Source: Candidatus Latescibacterota bacterium (lineage in GTDB: Bacteria > Latescibacterota > MVCY01). Taken from it: 8,186 nt of DNA. Both the position numbers and the translations under genes were made by a program. The DNA is taken from the NCBI GenBank assembly GCA_030608245.1, contig JAUWEO010000073.1:1-8186 (forward strand). Reading direction: 5' to 3'. Shown piece after piece: positions 1-6,588 of the stretch (positions are counted from its first letter, which is position 1; each line of letters begins with the position of its first letter). The notes under the pieces are model-generated. The model worked only from the letters and a program-made list of their open reading frames with translations, did no database searches and was not told the DNA's origin.

Positions 1-1182
1 GAAGGCTGCATGGGGCAAGCTCAGCGCTTCCTTCTTATAAATCCTCTCCGCCTCGGGACAGAAGGTCTTGCGGTAGTCTATCTCCTTTCCGTAAAGCGGA
101 CACTTTAGCGGACATCCAGTACGCCCAAAGTTCATATTCTGGAACAGCGGATTGCGGTAGATGGGTTCACCGTGTGCCCCGACTCCTATCGGGACACCCT
201 CAGCGTTCAGGGCTTCGATGAATTTGTCCCTCGGTATTCCATCGAACTCCTCTTCCCTGTATTTGAAGTTCCAGTAGTAAAAGCTCCATCTGGTGACTCT
301 TTCGTCCCTCTGGAAAGGTTCAACACCTTCTATCTCTTTTAAGCCTTGGGCCAGATATTTTGTGTTTCTTTCTCTTGTTTCTATCTGTTCGTCGAGCCGT
401 TCCAATTGACAGAGCAAGACAGCAGCCTGAAACTCGGTCATTCTCAGGTTTGAAGCCAACCGGTGGAACTCGTAGAAGGGCCTCCCGGGCACTCTGCCTA
501 TGTGCATAAACGAGTAGGTCTTTTCTGCAAGCTCGGCATCGGATGTCAGAACTATCCCTCCTTCGCCACAGGTCAGGACCTTTCCCTGCTGAAAACTGAA
601 GGTGCTGAGGTCTCCCAGAGAGCCGCATCTTTTTCCCTTCCACTCCGAGCCGTGGGCATGAGCACTGTCCTCTATCACCACCAGGTCATGCTTTTTCGCT
701 ATCTGGGAGATGGCGTCCATATCGCAGGGATAGCCTCCGTTGTGGACGGGAATTATCGCCTTTGTCCGCTCGGTTATGGCGTCTTCTATGGCCTGAGGAC
801 TGATGTTATAAGTCTCAGGGTCAACATCCACAAATATGGGGATGGCGTTTACCAGAGCCACAGAAGTAGCGGTTGCCACGAATGTCAGGGCGGGCACGAT
901 AACCTCATCGCCTGCTTCGATTCCGGCAGCCTTCAGGGCACATTCCAGGGCTTGAGTGCCATTCGTGATCGCAATTCCATATTTCGCTTGAGAGTAAGAG
1001 GCAAACTTGTCCTCGAATCGCGAGACTCTCGACTCTGCAGGTTCAAGTCCACCTCGCCACCAATGTCCACTCCGCAGGACCTCCAAGAGTGCCTTTTCCT
1101 CCTTCTCGTCGAAGATAGGCCAACTTCTGCCCAAAGGGCGTTTTACCACCGGCTCTCCGCCGTTCATCGCAAGATTTGCCAT
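1..1182 (-). CDS. DegT/DnrJ/EryC1/StrS-family PLP-dependent aminotransferase (C-terminus cut off by window edge)
   Basis: The gene reads from ATG at 1182 to the window edge: 394 codons without a stop. Relatives such as StsC are about 420 residues, so only a short tail is missing. AAGGAGG lies 8 nt before the ATG. Seen: the cofactor-binding TNGTQALE near residues 73-80, the IEDSAHAHG stretch near 170-178, and FSFQQGKVLTCGEGG, in which Lys201 is the expected Schiff-base lysine. The QxGKVLTxGEGG form resembles, from memory, the inosose aminotransferase and AHBA-synthase side of the family more than the nucleotide-sugar 4-aminotransferases. The near-terminal CPEAERIYKKEALSLPH also fits that group. 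Known family chemistry: transfer of an amino group from Glu or Gln to a keto-sugar or keto-cyclitol. It follows two Gfo/Idh dehydrogenases, which could supply such a ketone. The exact substrate is inferred; the family call is secure. Confidence 0.93.
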   Translation of the reverse strand, partial: MANLAMNGGEPVVKRPLGRSWPIFDEKEEKALLEVLRSGHWWRGGLEPAESRVSRFEDKFASYSQAKYGIAITNGTQALECALKAAGIEAGDEVIVPALTFVATATSVALVNAIPIFVDVDPETYNISPQAIEDAITERTKAIIPVHNGGYPCDMDAISQIAKKHDLVVIEDSAHAHGSEWKGKRCGSLGDLSTFSFQQGKVLTCGEGGIVLTSDAELAEKTYSFMHIGRVPGRPFYEFHRLASNLRMTEFQAAVLLCQLERLDEQIETRERNTKYLAQGLKEIEGVEPFQRDERVTRWSFYYWNFKYREEEFDGIPRDKFIEALNAEGVPIGVGAHGEPIYRNPLFQNMNFGRTGCPLKCPLYGKEIDYRKTFCPEAERIYKKEALSLPHAAF

Positions 1183-1204
1183 ATTAAGATCCTCCTTTTC
1201 TTTT

Positions 1205-1234
1205 GCCAAATCTGCCCCATTTGGCGAATGTCAA
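1205..1234 (-). promoter_or_regulatory. Inverted repeat and -35-like hexamer upstream of the aminotransferase gene
   Basis: A perfect 7-bp inverted repeat, GCCAAAT-N7-ATTTGGC, lies at 1205-1225, 22 to 43 nt before the aminotransferase start. On the minus strand a perfect TTGACA (1229-1234) sits 3 nt upstream of it. No good -10 hexamer is seen at the usual distance (the best is ATTTGG after 17 nt), so the promoter call is weak. The repeat has no T-run behind it, so it is not a typical terminator. It could be an operator that controls the last gene separately, or a small leader hairpin. Confidence 0.35.
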
Positions 1235-1364
1235 AAAATGCAAAGATGTGAAGCCTAAATGGCCAATCGCTTTTCACGTTTTAGGTCTTAGTTTTCTGAC
1301 ATTATCACAATTACCATCCCATCTTCCTCCGCCATTCCAGTCTTCAGATAGGAACACGATTTTA

Positions 1365-2465
1365 TTAAACTTTAACAGCAGCAGCCGTTGAGTTTTTCTT
1401 GATCTCATCAGCCGTAACCTCGTGTCCGAGCCTGGCAGAAAGGTAGATGCCTTCGCTAATTAGCATCACAGCCAGCGCCAGTTCCGCTGTGTCAATAAGG
1501 GATACTCGCCCTTGCAGAGCTGCGACCCAGTGGTGCTGGGGACTGTCATAGGCGTCGGTGTCCGGAATACACCGGTGCCAACGCGTGTCAGCTTTGGACA
1601 AGTCGAAGGTAGCGTCCATTTCCATATCACACACGGTAGAGAAATAGGTAAAAGGGTTCAGTTTCACCCCTCCCTTGGAACCGAGTATCTTGCTGCTTTC
1701 GCTGCTGTCAAAATGCATTGCCCAGCTTTCCTCGACTGCCAAGGTCACATCCCCGGCCAGACGTACCAATCCCAACCCAAGTTCTTCTACGTCAAATCTC
1801 GAGCTTTTACGCCGGTCTGCGTACATTTCGATCTCCTGATGGGTGGTACCGGTGACAGTTTTTACTGTCGGATTCCCCAGCAGGTATAGTATCAGGGCGA
1901 TGTGATACACCCCCATGTCATATAGGGCACCGCCAGCCGCTACCTCCTTGCGTGCGAACTCGGCGGATCCATAGCCGTCCACGAAGGGTCTTCCCCTGCG
2001 GCGGAAACCCACAGAGCGGGCGTAGTACAACTTTCCCAGGTGTCCGGCCTCAATCAGCCTGCGAGCTGCTTTTACCTCCATACTGAATAGATTCATAAGC
2101 TGGATGCTGAGCTTGCGGCCCAGACGTTTAGCCGTTTCGTGCATTGCCAAAGCGTCGGCATAGGAGCCGGCCATGGGCTTTTCGCAATAGACATCCTTGC
2201 CTGCCTCCATTGCCGCAATACTCGCCGGAGCGTGCAGCTTGTTGTGCAGACACACATCCACGGCACTGATCTCATCGAGTTTGAGCAGTTCGCGAAAGTC
2301 GGTGAATATCAGGGGAATATCATTTTCTGTGGCCACGCGCTCGGCTTCATCCCTGTCCAGATCAGCGACAGCAACAAGCTGTGCCCCAGGGATCTTGCGA
2401 TAGTTCTCAATGTGGTGTTTGCCGATTTGTCCCACACCGATGATTCCAATGTTGATTTTGTCCAT
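1365..2465 (-). CDS. Gfo/Idh/MocA-family NAD(P)-dependent oxidoreductase (first copy, DMGVYH type)
   Basis: This 366-residue protein is of normal family length. An N-terminal Rossmann fold shows GVGQIG at residues 10-15 after a hydrophobic strand, with an acidic residue ending the second strand (VADLD), which favours NAD. EKPMA at 95-99 carries the conserved Lys96 of the family. GGALYDMGVYHI near 178-189 holds the Asp and His expected in the catalytic site of the C-terminal Gfo/Idh domain. The family oxidises or reduces sugars and cyclitols such as inositol, glucose derivatives and UDP-sugars; the substrate here is unknown. A GGGAG-type ribosome site precedes the ATG at 2465. The gene starts 28 nt after the second Gfo/Idh gene, so the two are almost surely co-transcribed. 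It is only distantly similar to that neighbour, so it is not a recent duplicate. Confidence 0.93.
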   Translation of the reverse strand: MDKINIGIIGVGQIGKHHIENYRKIPGAQLVAVADLDRDEAERVATENDIPLIFTDFRELLKLDEISAVDVCLHNKLHAPASIAAMEAGKDVYCEKPMAGSYADALAMHETAKRLGRKLSIQLMNLFSMEVKAARRLIEAGHLGKLYYARSVGFRRRGRPFVDGYGSAEFARKEVAAGGALYDMGVYHIALILYLLGNPTVKTVTGTTHQEIEMYADRRKSSRFDVEELGLGLVRLAGDVTLAVEESWAMHFDSSESSKILGSKGGVKLNPFTYFSTVCDMEMDATFDLSKADTRWHRCIPDTDAYDSPQHHWVAALQGRVSLIDTAELALAVMLISEGIYLSARLGHEVTADEIKKNSTAAAVKV

Positions 2466-2493
2466 CCTGCTTATCTCCCTTCTATAACAGATC

Positions 2494-3513
2494 TCATAGT
2501 GGCAGTTGTATGGGCCTTTTCTCCTCCGCTGATCTCAACATGGCCACGATTATCTCCGTATTGGCATATCCATCTTCCTGGTTATTAATGGGTTTTATGC
2601 CTCTGTCCATTACACACTCCAGGAAATGGTAGACAGATTCATAAAAGAAGCCGATTCCCTTATCGTTGAGGCTGGTCCAGGAGAAACAGCGGGGATACTC
2701 TGCTCTGTCTGCGAATTTTTGTAGCGAGTTATCTTTCATATCGGTGTAGGTGACTCCCTTTGTCCCAATAACCTCGACATAGTGATCCACCAGGGTAGGC
2801 AGGGAATCCGGCAGTATCCAGCAGGTCTCAAAGCAGGCAGTAGCTCCGTTCTCAAAGGTTACCACAGCCACAAGGGTATCGTGGGTATCTATGCCTTTCT
2901 GTTTAAGAAGTCCCTCTGTTTTGCGAGCATAGACCTCTTTTGCCTCCGAACTCAGGAACCAACGAGCGATATCGATCATATGTGGCAACAGAAACGCCGT
3001 TGGTGAGGACTCACTGGCCCAACTGCTGAGCATCTGAGTAGGTACATAAATGGTGTCGCTCAGACGGGCATAGACATGCTTCAATTCTCCTAACTCGCCG
3101 TTCTCGATAGCTCGCTTGGTGTTATGATGGGGGGAAAACCATCGGTTGGAGAAGTTGACCATTAGGATCCCTTCGGACTCCCTTGCTGTGTTTGCGATAG
3201 TTTGGGCGTCTTTCAGGGTGGTGGCCATAGGTTTTTCCACCAGGACATTTTTCCCTGCCTGTAGACTTTTCACTACTGGATCCTGATGAAGGAAATCCGG
3301 AGTAGCAATATGGACTGCGTCCAGATCTGCTTTCTCCAGCATTTCTGTGTAATCGGTGTAAACCTGCTGGATGCCAAATTTTCTTGCTACCTCCTGAGCC
3401 CTTTCTCTATTGACATCGCAAACCGCCACTGGCTCACATCCGCTAAATTGGGTGCAGGCTTTTACATGTAGCTCACCCATTATTCCGGCACCTATGATTC
3501 CACATTTCACCAT
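2494..3513 (-). CDS. Gfo/Idh/MocA-family NAD(P)-dependent oxidoreductase (second copy, HMIDIARW type)
   Basis: The start is ATG at 3513, giving 339 residues. AAGGAGG lies 8 nt upstream, and the Rossmann glycine motif GAGIMG (residues 8-13) begins right after it. The open frame continues upstream to 3654, but that part runs through the end of the glycosidase gene and encodes a Cys/Trp/Arg-rich stretch unlike any dehydrogenase. EKPMATT at 93-99 holds the family Lys94. LLPHMIDIARWFL near 175-187 supplies the conserved His and Asp of the C-terminal domain (the HxxD variant, unlike the DMGVYH of its neighbour). It is expected to be a soluble cytoplasmic sugar or cyclitol dehydrogenase. It begins 49 nt after the GH4 gene and ends 28 nt before the other dehydrogenase. 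Two dissimilar dehydrogenases in one operon suggest oxidation and reduction at different steps or positions. Confidence 0.93.
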   Translation of the reverse strand: MVKCGIIGAGIMGELHVKACTQFSGCEPVAVCDVNRERAQEVARKFGIQQVYTDYTEMLEKADLDAVHIATPDFLHQDPVVKSLQAGKNVLVEKPMATTLKDAQTIANTARESEGILMVNFSNRWFSPHHNTKRAIENGELGELKHVYARLSDTIYVPTQMLSSWASESSPTAFLLPHMIDIARWFLSSEAKEVYARKTEGLLKQKGIDTHDTLVAVVTFENGATACFETCWILPDSLPTLVDHYVEVIGTKGVTYTDMKDNSLQKFADRAEYPRCFSWTSLNDKGIGFFYESVYHFLECVMDRGIKPINNQEDGYANTEIIVAMLRSAEEKRPIQLPL

Positions 3514-3562
3514 AATCACAACCTCCTTGTTGAATTTAGAAAGCCTGTTATTGATCGATAGC

Positions 3563-4948
3563 TTAGCTAAACTGCGGCAGCATCTGTTTGGAACTCGCCA
3601 GCAATTCATCCAGCATCGCTTCGGTCTTCTCGGGTAAGATCGCCATCTCATCAAGCAGAAGGGCCTGGAGTGCCAGTTTCCGATCTCCGCTCACTGCGGC
3701 ATCTACTACCAACTCCTGCCAGGCGATTCTCTTCTGAAGAAGCCCCATCAGCGACAGCGGTGCCTCTCCTATATAGATACCCCGAACTCCACTCGAGTCA
3801 GTAACCCCTTCGATCTCAACCACAGCATAATCAGGGAGGTTGGGAATCGCCCCCTTATTGGGAATATTGACAATATGAACCCTTCGTTGACCAAGTGCGA
3901 TATCCTCGATGAGCCTCCCTAATCCTTCACCGGTAAGTGGGTCCGAGGGCTTTTCGGGAAGTACCGTTTTATCAAGTTCTTCTTTGTATTCTCGGAGTTG
4001 ATCCTGCCTTTCGGCCTTTTGTTTAGCCTTGGGCACCTCCGGCTCCGCCTTGGGTCGGAGATCTTTATACAAATCCTCTTGATGCCTTGCTACTACTTCT
4101 TCTCCAAGACCGTAGGGCATGCTTTTCCCGTCGGGAACCTGGGCAAGAAACGGGTAGAACTCGATGGCGTGATTATCGGGAGGGTAAGTGATCTGGTATC
4201 CGTAGATTTCAGAGAGCTTTGTCGTCATAATTTTACCTTCAGGCGGACTCTGTGAAGCTATTCTCCGCCGAAGTTCGGGATAGACGTCTTTGCCCTTGTG
4301 GCGGATGCGGGTAAACCAGTGGTAATGGTTTGTGCCTATCCAGAGGGTGTCAAGTTCCTCTGGTGACACCTCGAGGATCTTAGCTATCCGCTTGATCCCC
4401 CCCTGTACTCCGTGGCAGATACCTATCACATGTTCGATGTCTGTGTACTTGATCATTGCCCGACAGAGGACTGCCATCGGATTGGAGTGATTAAGGAAGA
4501 CCACTTTCGGGCAGCGCCTCTCCATCTCACGACATATACTAAGGTAGATGGGGATACTTCTGAAGGCCATCATCATTCCGGCCGGCCCGCAGGTGTCGCC
4601 CACAATCTGGTAAATACCGTATCGGGCCGGAATAAGCAGGTCCTGCTTGTGTAGAGAGGTGCTGTGGACGTGTCCTCCCGATTTTCCCACCCCACCGATA
4701 GAGGATATGGCGAAATCTGCGCCGTCCACGGCGTCGGTAAGATCAGTGCTCACTCGCACGCGCATGCCCGTTCCGCTTTGCTCAGCTAACCGTTTGCCAA
4801 GCTGGGCCATAAGCTCGGCTTTCTCTGGGTCAATGTCATAAAGGACTATTTCACTTCCGGCCAGGCCCTCTGTCACTACCAAATCCGCAAGCGCTGTGCG
4901 GAAATATAAGCTACCTCCGCCGAGACAGACGATCTTTTTGCTGGACAT
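3563..4948 (-). CDS. Glycoside hydrolase family 4 (alpha-galactosidase / alpha-glucuronidase-like, NAD+ and Mn2+-dependent)
   Basis: At 461 residues this is of usual GH4 length. Seen: the NAD-binding GGGS (10-13) and YDID (37-40); NHSNPM (153-158); GICHGVQG (176-183), with Cys178 the expected metal ligand; TNHYHWF (206-212), with His208 the second ligand; and the C-terminal NIPNKGAIPNLPDYAVVE block (from 361). Known mechanism: GH4 enzymes oxidise the sugar at C3 with bound NAD+, eliminate the aglycone and re-reduce. Family knowledge links Cys-His-Ser to alpha-galactosidases, Cys-His-Gly to alpha-glucuronidases or galacturonidases, and Cys-Asn to phospho-glycosidases, so CHG points to an unphosphorylated uronide or related alpha-glycoside. 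That is an inference. Residues 290-330 are a charged, probably helical stretch. There is no signal peptide, so it is cytoplasmic. It is the first gene of the leftward operon; AAGGAGG lies 11 nt before the ATG. Confidence 0.93.
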   Translation of the reverse strand: MSSKKIVCLGGGSLYFRTALADLVVTEGLAGSEIVLYDIDPEKAELMAQLGKRLAEQSGTGMRVRVSTDLTDAVDGADFAISSIGGVGKSGGHVHSTSLHKQDLLIPARYGIYQIVGDTCGPAGMMMAFRSIPIYLSICREMERRCPKVVFLNHSNPMAVLCRAMIKYTDIEHVIGICHGVQGGIKRIAKILEVSPEELDTLWIGTNHYHWFTRIRHKGKDVYPELRRRIASQSPPEGKIMTTKLSEIYGYQITYPPDNHAIEFYPFLAQVPDGKSMPYGLGEEVVARHQEDLYKDLRPKAEPEVPKAKQKAERQDQLREYKEELDKTVLPEKPSDPLTGEGLGRLIEDIALGQRRVHIVNIPNKGAIPNLPDYAVVEIEGVTDSSGVRGIYIGEAPLSLMGLLQKRIAWQELVVDAAVSGDRKLALQALLLDEMAILPEKTEAMLDELLASSKQMLPQFS

Positions 4949-4976
4949 GAGTTCTCATACCTCCTTGTTTTATGAG
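4946..4976 (-). promoter_or_regulatory. Ribosome binding region of the GH4 gene with competing short complementary segments
   Basis: On the minus strand the order is CTCAT (4976-4972), the Shine-Dalgarno AAGGAGG (4966-4960), ATGAG (4958-4954), then CTCATG, whose last three bases are the start codon (4948-4946). ATGAG can pair with either CTCAT: one pairing puts the ribosome site in a loop, the other covers the start codon. The stems have only 5 bp, so this may be chance. The 11-nt spacing from Shine-Dalgarno to start is slightly long. Confidence 0.25.
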
Positions 4977-5106
4977 TTTCAATCTCAAACAGAGGTAAAA
5001 AAAGAAGTACCCTCCCAAAAGAGCAAATGCCAACTGCCTGTAGCTTGACAAAAGTGCTCGGGTTCAGCAGTCGACAGAATCTGTAGGAGAATTCCCCTAT
5101 TGTATC

Positions 5107-5125
5107 ACTAATTCATTAGTACTAA
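5107..5125. promoter_or_regulatory. Overlapping palindromes, possible operator of the leftward operon
   Basis: ACTAATTCATTAGTACTAA contains ACTAAT-tc-ATTAGT (5107-5120) overlapping a perfect 10-bp palindrome TTAGTACTAA (5116-5125). This amounts to three half-sites of one ACTAA-type motif in alternating orientation. It lies about 160 nt upstream of the GH4 start codon, a plausible site for a dimeric regulator. No regulator gene is in the window to pair with it. Confidence 0.3.
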
Positions 5126-5166
5126 GGGCTTTATTGTCCCAGCCATCCCCTTTCTTGCTGAACAAT

Positions 5167-5175
5167 TGGTATAAT
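5167..5175 (+). promoter_or_regulatory. Extended -10 promoter-like element
   Basis: TGGTATAAT matches the extended -10 form TGnTATAAT exactly. No good -35 is seen at the right distance. It reads rightward, about 590 nt before the PHP phosphatase gene, so it would give a very long leader or a separate transcript. AT-rich DNA produces such matches by chance. Confidence 0.3.
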
Positions 5176-5282
5176 ATAACACTTGTTTAGCTGTCTGTCC
5201 AGTCTGAAGAGTCTACTTCAAGCATTTGATTGTAGATGCACTTAATGTCTATTTTATAAGTTCTTTCCTTTAGCTATTGTTT

Positions 5283-5312
5283 TTGGATTCTGATCTTCTG
5301 GAAAAATATAAT
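5283..5312 (+). promoter_or_regulatory. Possible promoter TTGGAT-N18-TATAAT
   Basis: A perfect TATAAT at 5307-5312 has TTGGAT (three of six consensus matches) 18 nt upstream. It reads toward the hisJ-tyrA pair. It is weaker than the element at 5387-5415. Confidence 0.25.
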
Positions 5313-5386
5313 CAAAATGCCGTTGGTTCCTAATAATATATTTTCAAGATGGCAGGACTATGGCACAGGTACACAGGTGATTTTCA

Positions 5387-5415
5387 TTGACATTTTCTCC
5401 TCGATTTAATATTTT
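5387..5415 (+). promoter_or_regulatory. Probable sigma70/sigmaA promoter of the hisJ-tyrA operon
   Basis: TTGACA at 5387-5392 is a perfect -35, and TATTTT at 5410-5415 is a four-of-six -10, with the ideal 17-nt spacer. It reads rightward. Transcription would begin near 5422, leaving about 340 nt of leader before the phosphatase start, and this leader would include both 95-bp tandem repeats. This is the best promoter match in the intergenic region. Confidence 0.5.
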
Positions 5416-5466
5416 GACTTCGTCTTATTCAGGGTGCAGAGATAACAAGAATTGCAAAAGCAATAA

Positions 5467-5656
5467 TTTCTCTCTCGGTACTGCAAACCCACGAAACGTT
5501 GTTTTTCTTGACAAGGGTTTTGTTTTGGAATCTGTGAAATCCGCGTAATCCGCGGTTGCTTTTTCTCTCTTGGTACTACAAACCCACGAAAGGTTGTTTT
5601 TTTTGACAAGGGTTTTGTTTTAGAATCCGTGAAATCCGCGTAATCCGCGGTTACTT
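5467..5656. repeat. Two tandem 95-bp direct repeats with CCGCGTAATCCGCGG cores
   Basis: Unit 1 (5467-5561) and unit 2 (5562-5656) align without gaps, with 7 mismatches in 95 positions by my count. Each ends in CCGCGTAATCCGCGG, a 5-bp inverted repeat around TAATC, after the shared stretch TTGACAAGGGTTTTGTTTT. The following bases (5661-5703) hold GCGGTTCCGC and a doubled GTCTTT motif (TGTCTTTCGCGTCTTTGCC), which from memory also occur in dispersed bacterial repeats. A reading frame runs through on the minus strand (5406-5858), but the 95-nt period breaks its frame between units and its product has the ADYADFTD-type composition known from mis-called repeat ORFs. I read this as non-coding dispersed-repeat DNA. 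Confidence 0.85.
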
Positions 5657-5761
5657 TCTTGGGTTGCGGTTCCGCTGCGCCGTGTCTTTCGCGTCTTTGC
5701 CTTGAAATCAATTTCCGAAACTGTTTACGAACATCCCGGAAATCTGACATTTGGAGGTTGA

Positions 5762-6574
5762 GTGCTATATCCGCCAGAAATGCTTGTAGATTATCACATT
5801 CACACCCGGCTGTGCGGACACGCCGCCGGAGAGATGTGGGAATATGTGGAAGAAGCAATCCGAAAAGGATTTCGGGAAGTCGGTTTCAGCGACCACTTCC
5901 CTTTTATTGAGCGAGTGGCTCCCCGTCTGGCTATGTCCTGGGAACAGCTTTCGCTTTATATCCAAGAGGTGGACCGCCTTACCAGCAAATACTCAACAAT
6001 AATTACCATAAGAAAGGGAATAGAGGTAGACTACGAGCCTTACCTGGAAGAGCAGATCAGGGGAGCACTCCAGAGATACGATTTCGACTATGTTTACGGC
6101 TCTGTTCATAATATTGGCGACTGGCAGTTCGACAGCCCCAGGGAACAGTACCGCTGGGAGCATTGCGATGTGAGAAAAACCTACGAAGAATACTTCCATC
6201 TGGTGCAAAAGGCGGCTGCCTCAGGACTTTTTGACATCATCGCCCATCTGGATGTAGTGAAGAAGTTCGGATACCGTCCTGCAGGCGAATACTTTGGTCT
6301 TATTCAAAAGACTTTGGATGTGATAGAGGAGGCAGGTGTAGCAATCGAGCTCAACACCTCTGGCCTGAGGAAACCAGTGGGAGAAATCTACCCTGACCTA
6401 AGAACTGTGGAGGAGTGTATCCGCAGGGGCATTCCGGTGACCTTTGGTTCTGATGCCCACCGGCCACAGGAGGTGGGTCAGGATATTGCCCACTATGCAC
6501 AGAAGCTGAAAGGATCGGGATTGGCTGCGGTGGCCGTTTTTACCAACAGGAAAAGGACTCTGGTTGAGATTTAA
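5762..6574 (+). CDS. hisJ: PHP-family histidinol-phosphatase (HisJ/HisK type)
   Basis: At 270 residues this has the length of PHP-type histidinol-phosphatases (EC 3.1.3.15), which cleave histidinol phosphate in the penultimate part of histidine synthesis. Metal-binding motifs of a PHP TIM barrel are visible: HIH (12-14), His20, SDH (43-45), Glu88 in KGIEVDYEP, His116 in YGSVHNI, His162 in IIAHLD, and GSDAH (229-233). FSDHFPF and the SVHNIG block match the HisJ subfamily rather than PHP polymerase or PolX domains. Start: GTG at 5762 follows GGAGG by 4 nt and comes straight after an in-frame TGA. ATG at 5780 gives the usual MLVDYHIHT start but lies 22 nt from GGAGG. Either could be right. It is the first gene of a pair with tyrA, 14 nt apart. 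Another phosphoesterase substrate is possible. Confidence 0.87.
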   Translation: MLYPPEMLVDYHIHTRLCGHAAGEMWEYVEEAIRKGFREVGFSDHFPFIERVAPRLAMSWEQLSLYIQEVDRLTSKYSTIITIRKGIEVDYEPYLEEQIRGALQRYDFDYVYGSVHNIGDWQFDSPREQYRWEHCDVRKTYEEYFHLVQKAAASGLFDIIAHLDVVKKFGYRPAGEYFGLIQKTLDVIEEAGVAIELNTSGLRKPVGEIYPDLRTVEECIRRGIPVTFGSDAHRPQEVGQDIAHYAQKLKGSGLAAVAVFTNRKRTLVEI

Positions 6575-6588
6575 CCCGGAGGAGAAAA

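Larger units (their letters stand above)
4949..5761. other. Intergenic region between divergent operons, no convincing gene
   Basis: About 810 nt between the GH4 gene (leftward) and the PHP phosphatase gene (rightward). The part from about 5100 to 5470 is notably AT-rich and has frequent stops in all frames. It contains overlapping palindromes, several -10-like hexamers reading right, one good sigma70-type promoter, a small ATTGC-aaaa-GCAAT hairpin (5451-5464) and two tandem 95-bp repeats. I see no tRNA, rRNA or known riboswitch. The only short reading frame with a ribosome site is an 11-codon one on the minus strand (5358-5393), which I do not believe. The promoter of the leftward operon must lie here, but no clear -35/-10 pair was found for it. 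Confidence 0.7.

Noticed and set aside
463..1251. 262-codon reading frame on the plus strand
   Set aside because: It lies antisense to the aminotransferase gene, whose conserved motifs are clear. The plus-strand product has no recognisable domain.
1255..1285. CCTAAA ... TTTAGG inverted repeat before the aminotransferase gene
   Set aside because: Only 6 bp with a 19-nt loop in AT-rich DNA and no T-run. Expected by chance.
3514..3654. Upstream extension of the second dehydrogenase (47 extra codons)
   Set aside because: It overlaps the end of the GH4 gene in another frame and encodes a Cys/Trp/Arg-rich stretch. The Rossmann motif and AAGGAGG both support the start at 3513.
5000..5030. Possible sigma54 promoter (TGGCA-type) before the GH4 gene on the minus strand
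   Set aside because: The second half does not contain TTGC at the required spacing.
5358..5393. Eleven-codon frame with a ribosome site on the minus strand
   Set aside because: Too short and with no sign of conservation. Its start codon overlaps the -35 of the better-supported rightward promoter.
5406..5858. 150-codon reading frame on the minus strand across the repeats
   Set aside because: It spans the tandem repeats and overlaps the start of hisJ on the other strand. The 95-nt period shifts its frame between units, and its composition is the ADYADFTD type of mis-called repeat ORFs.
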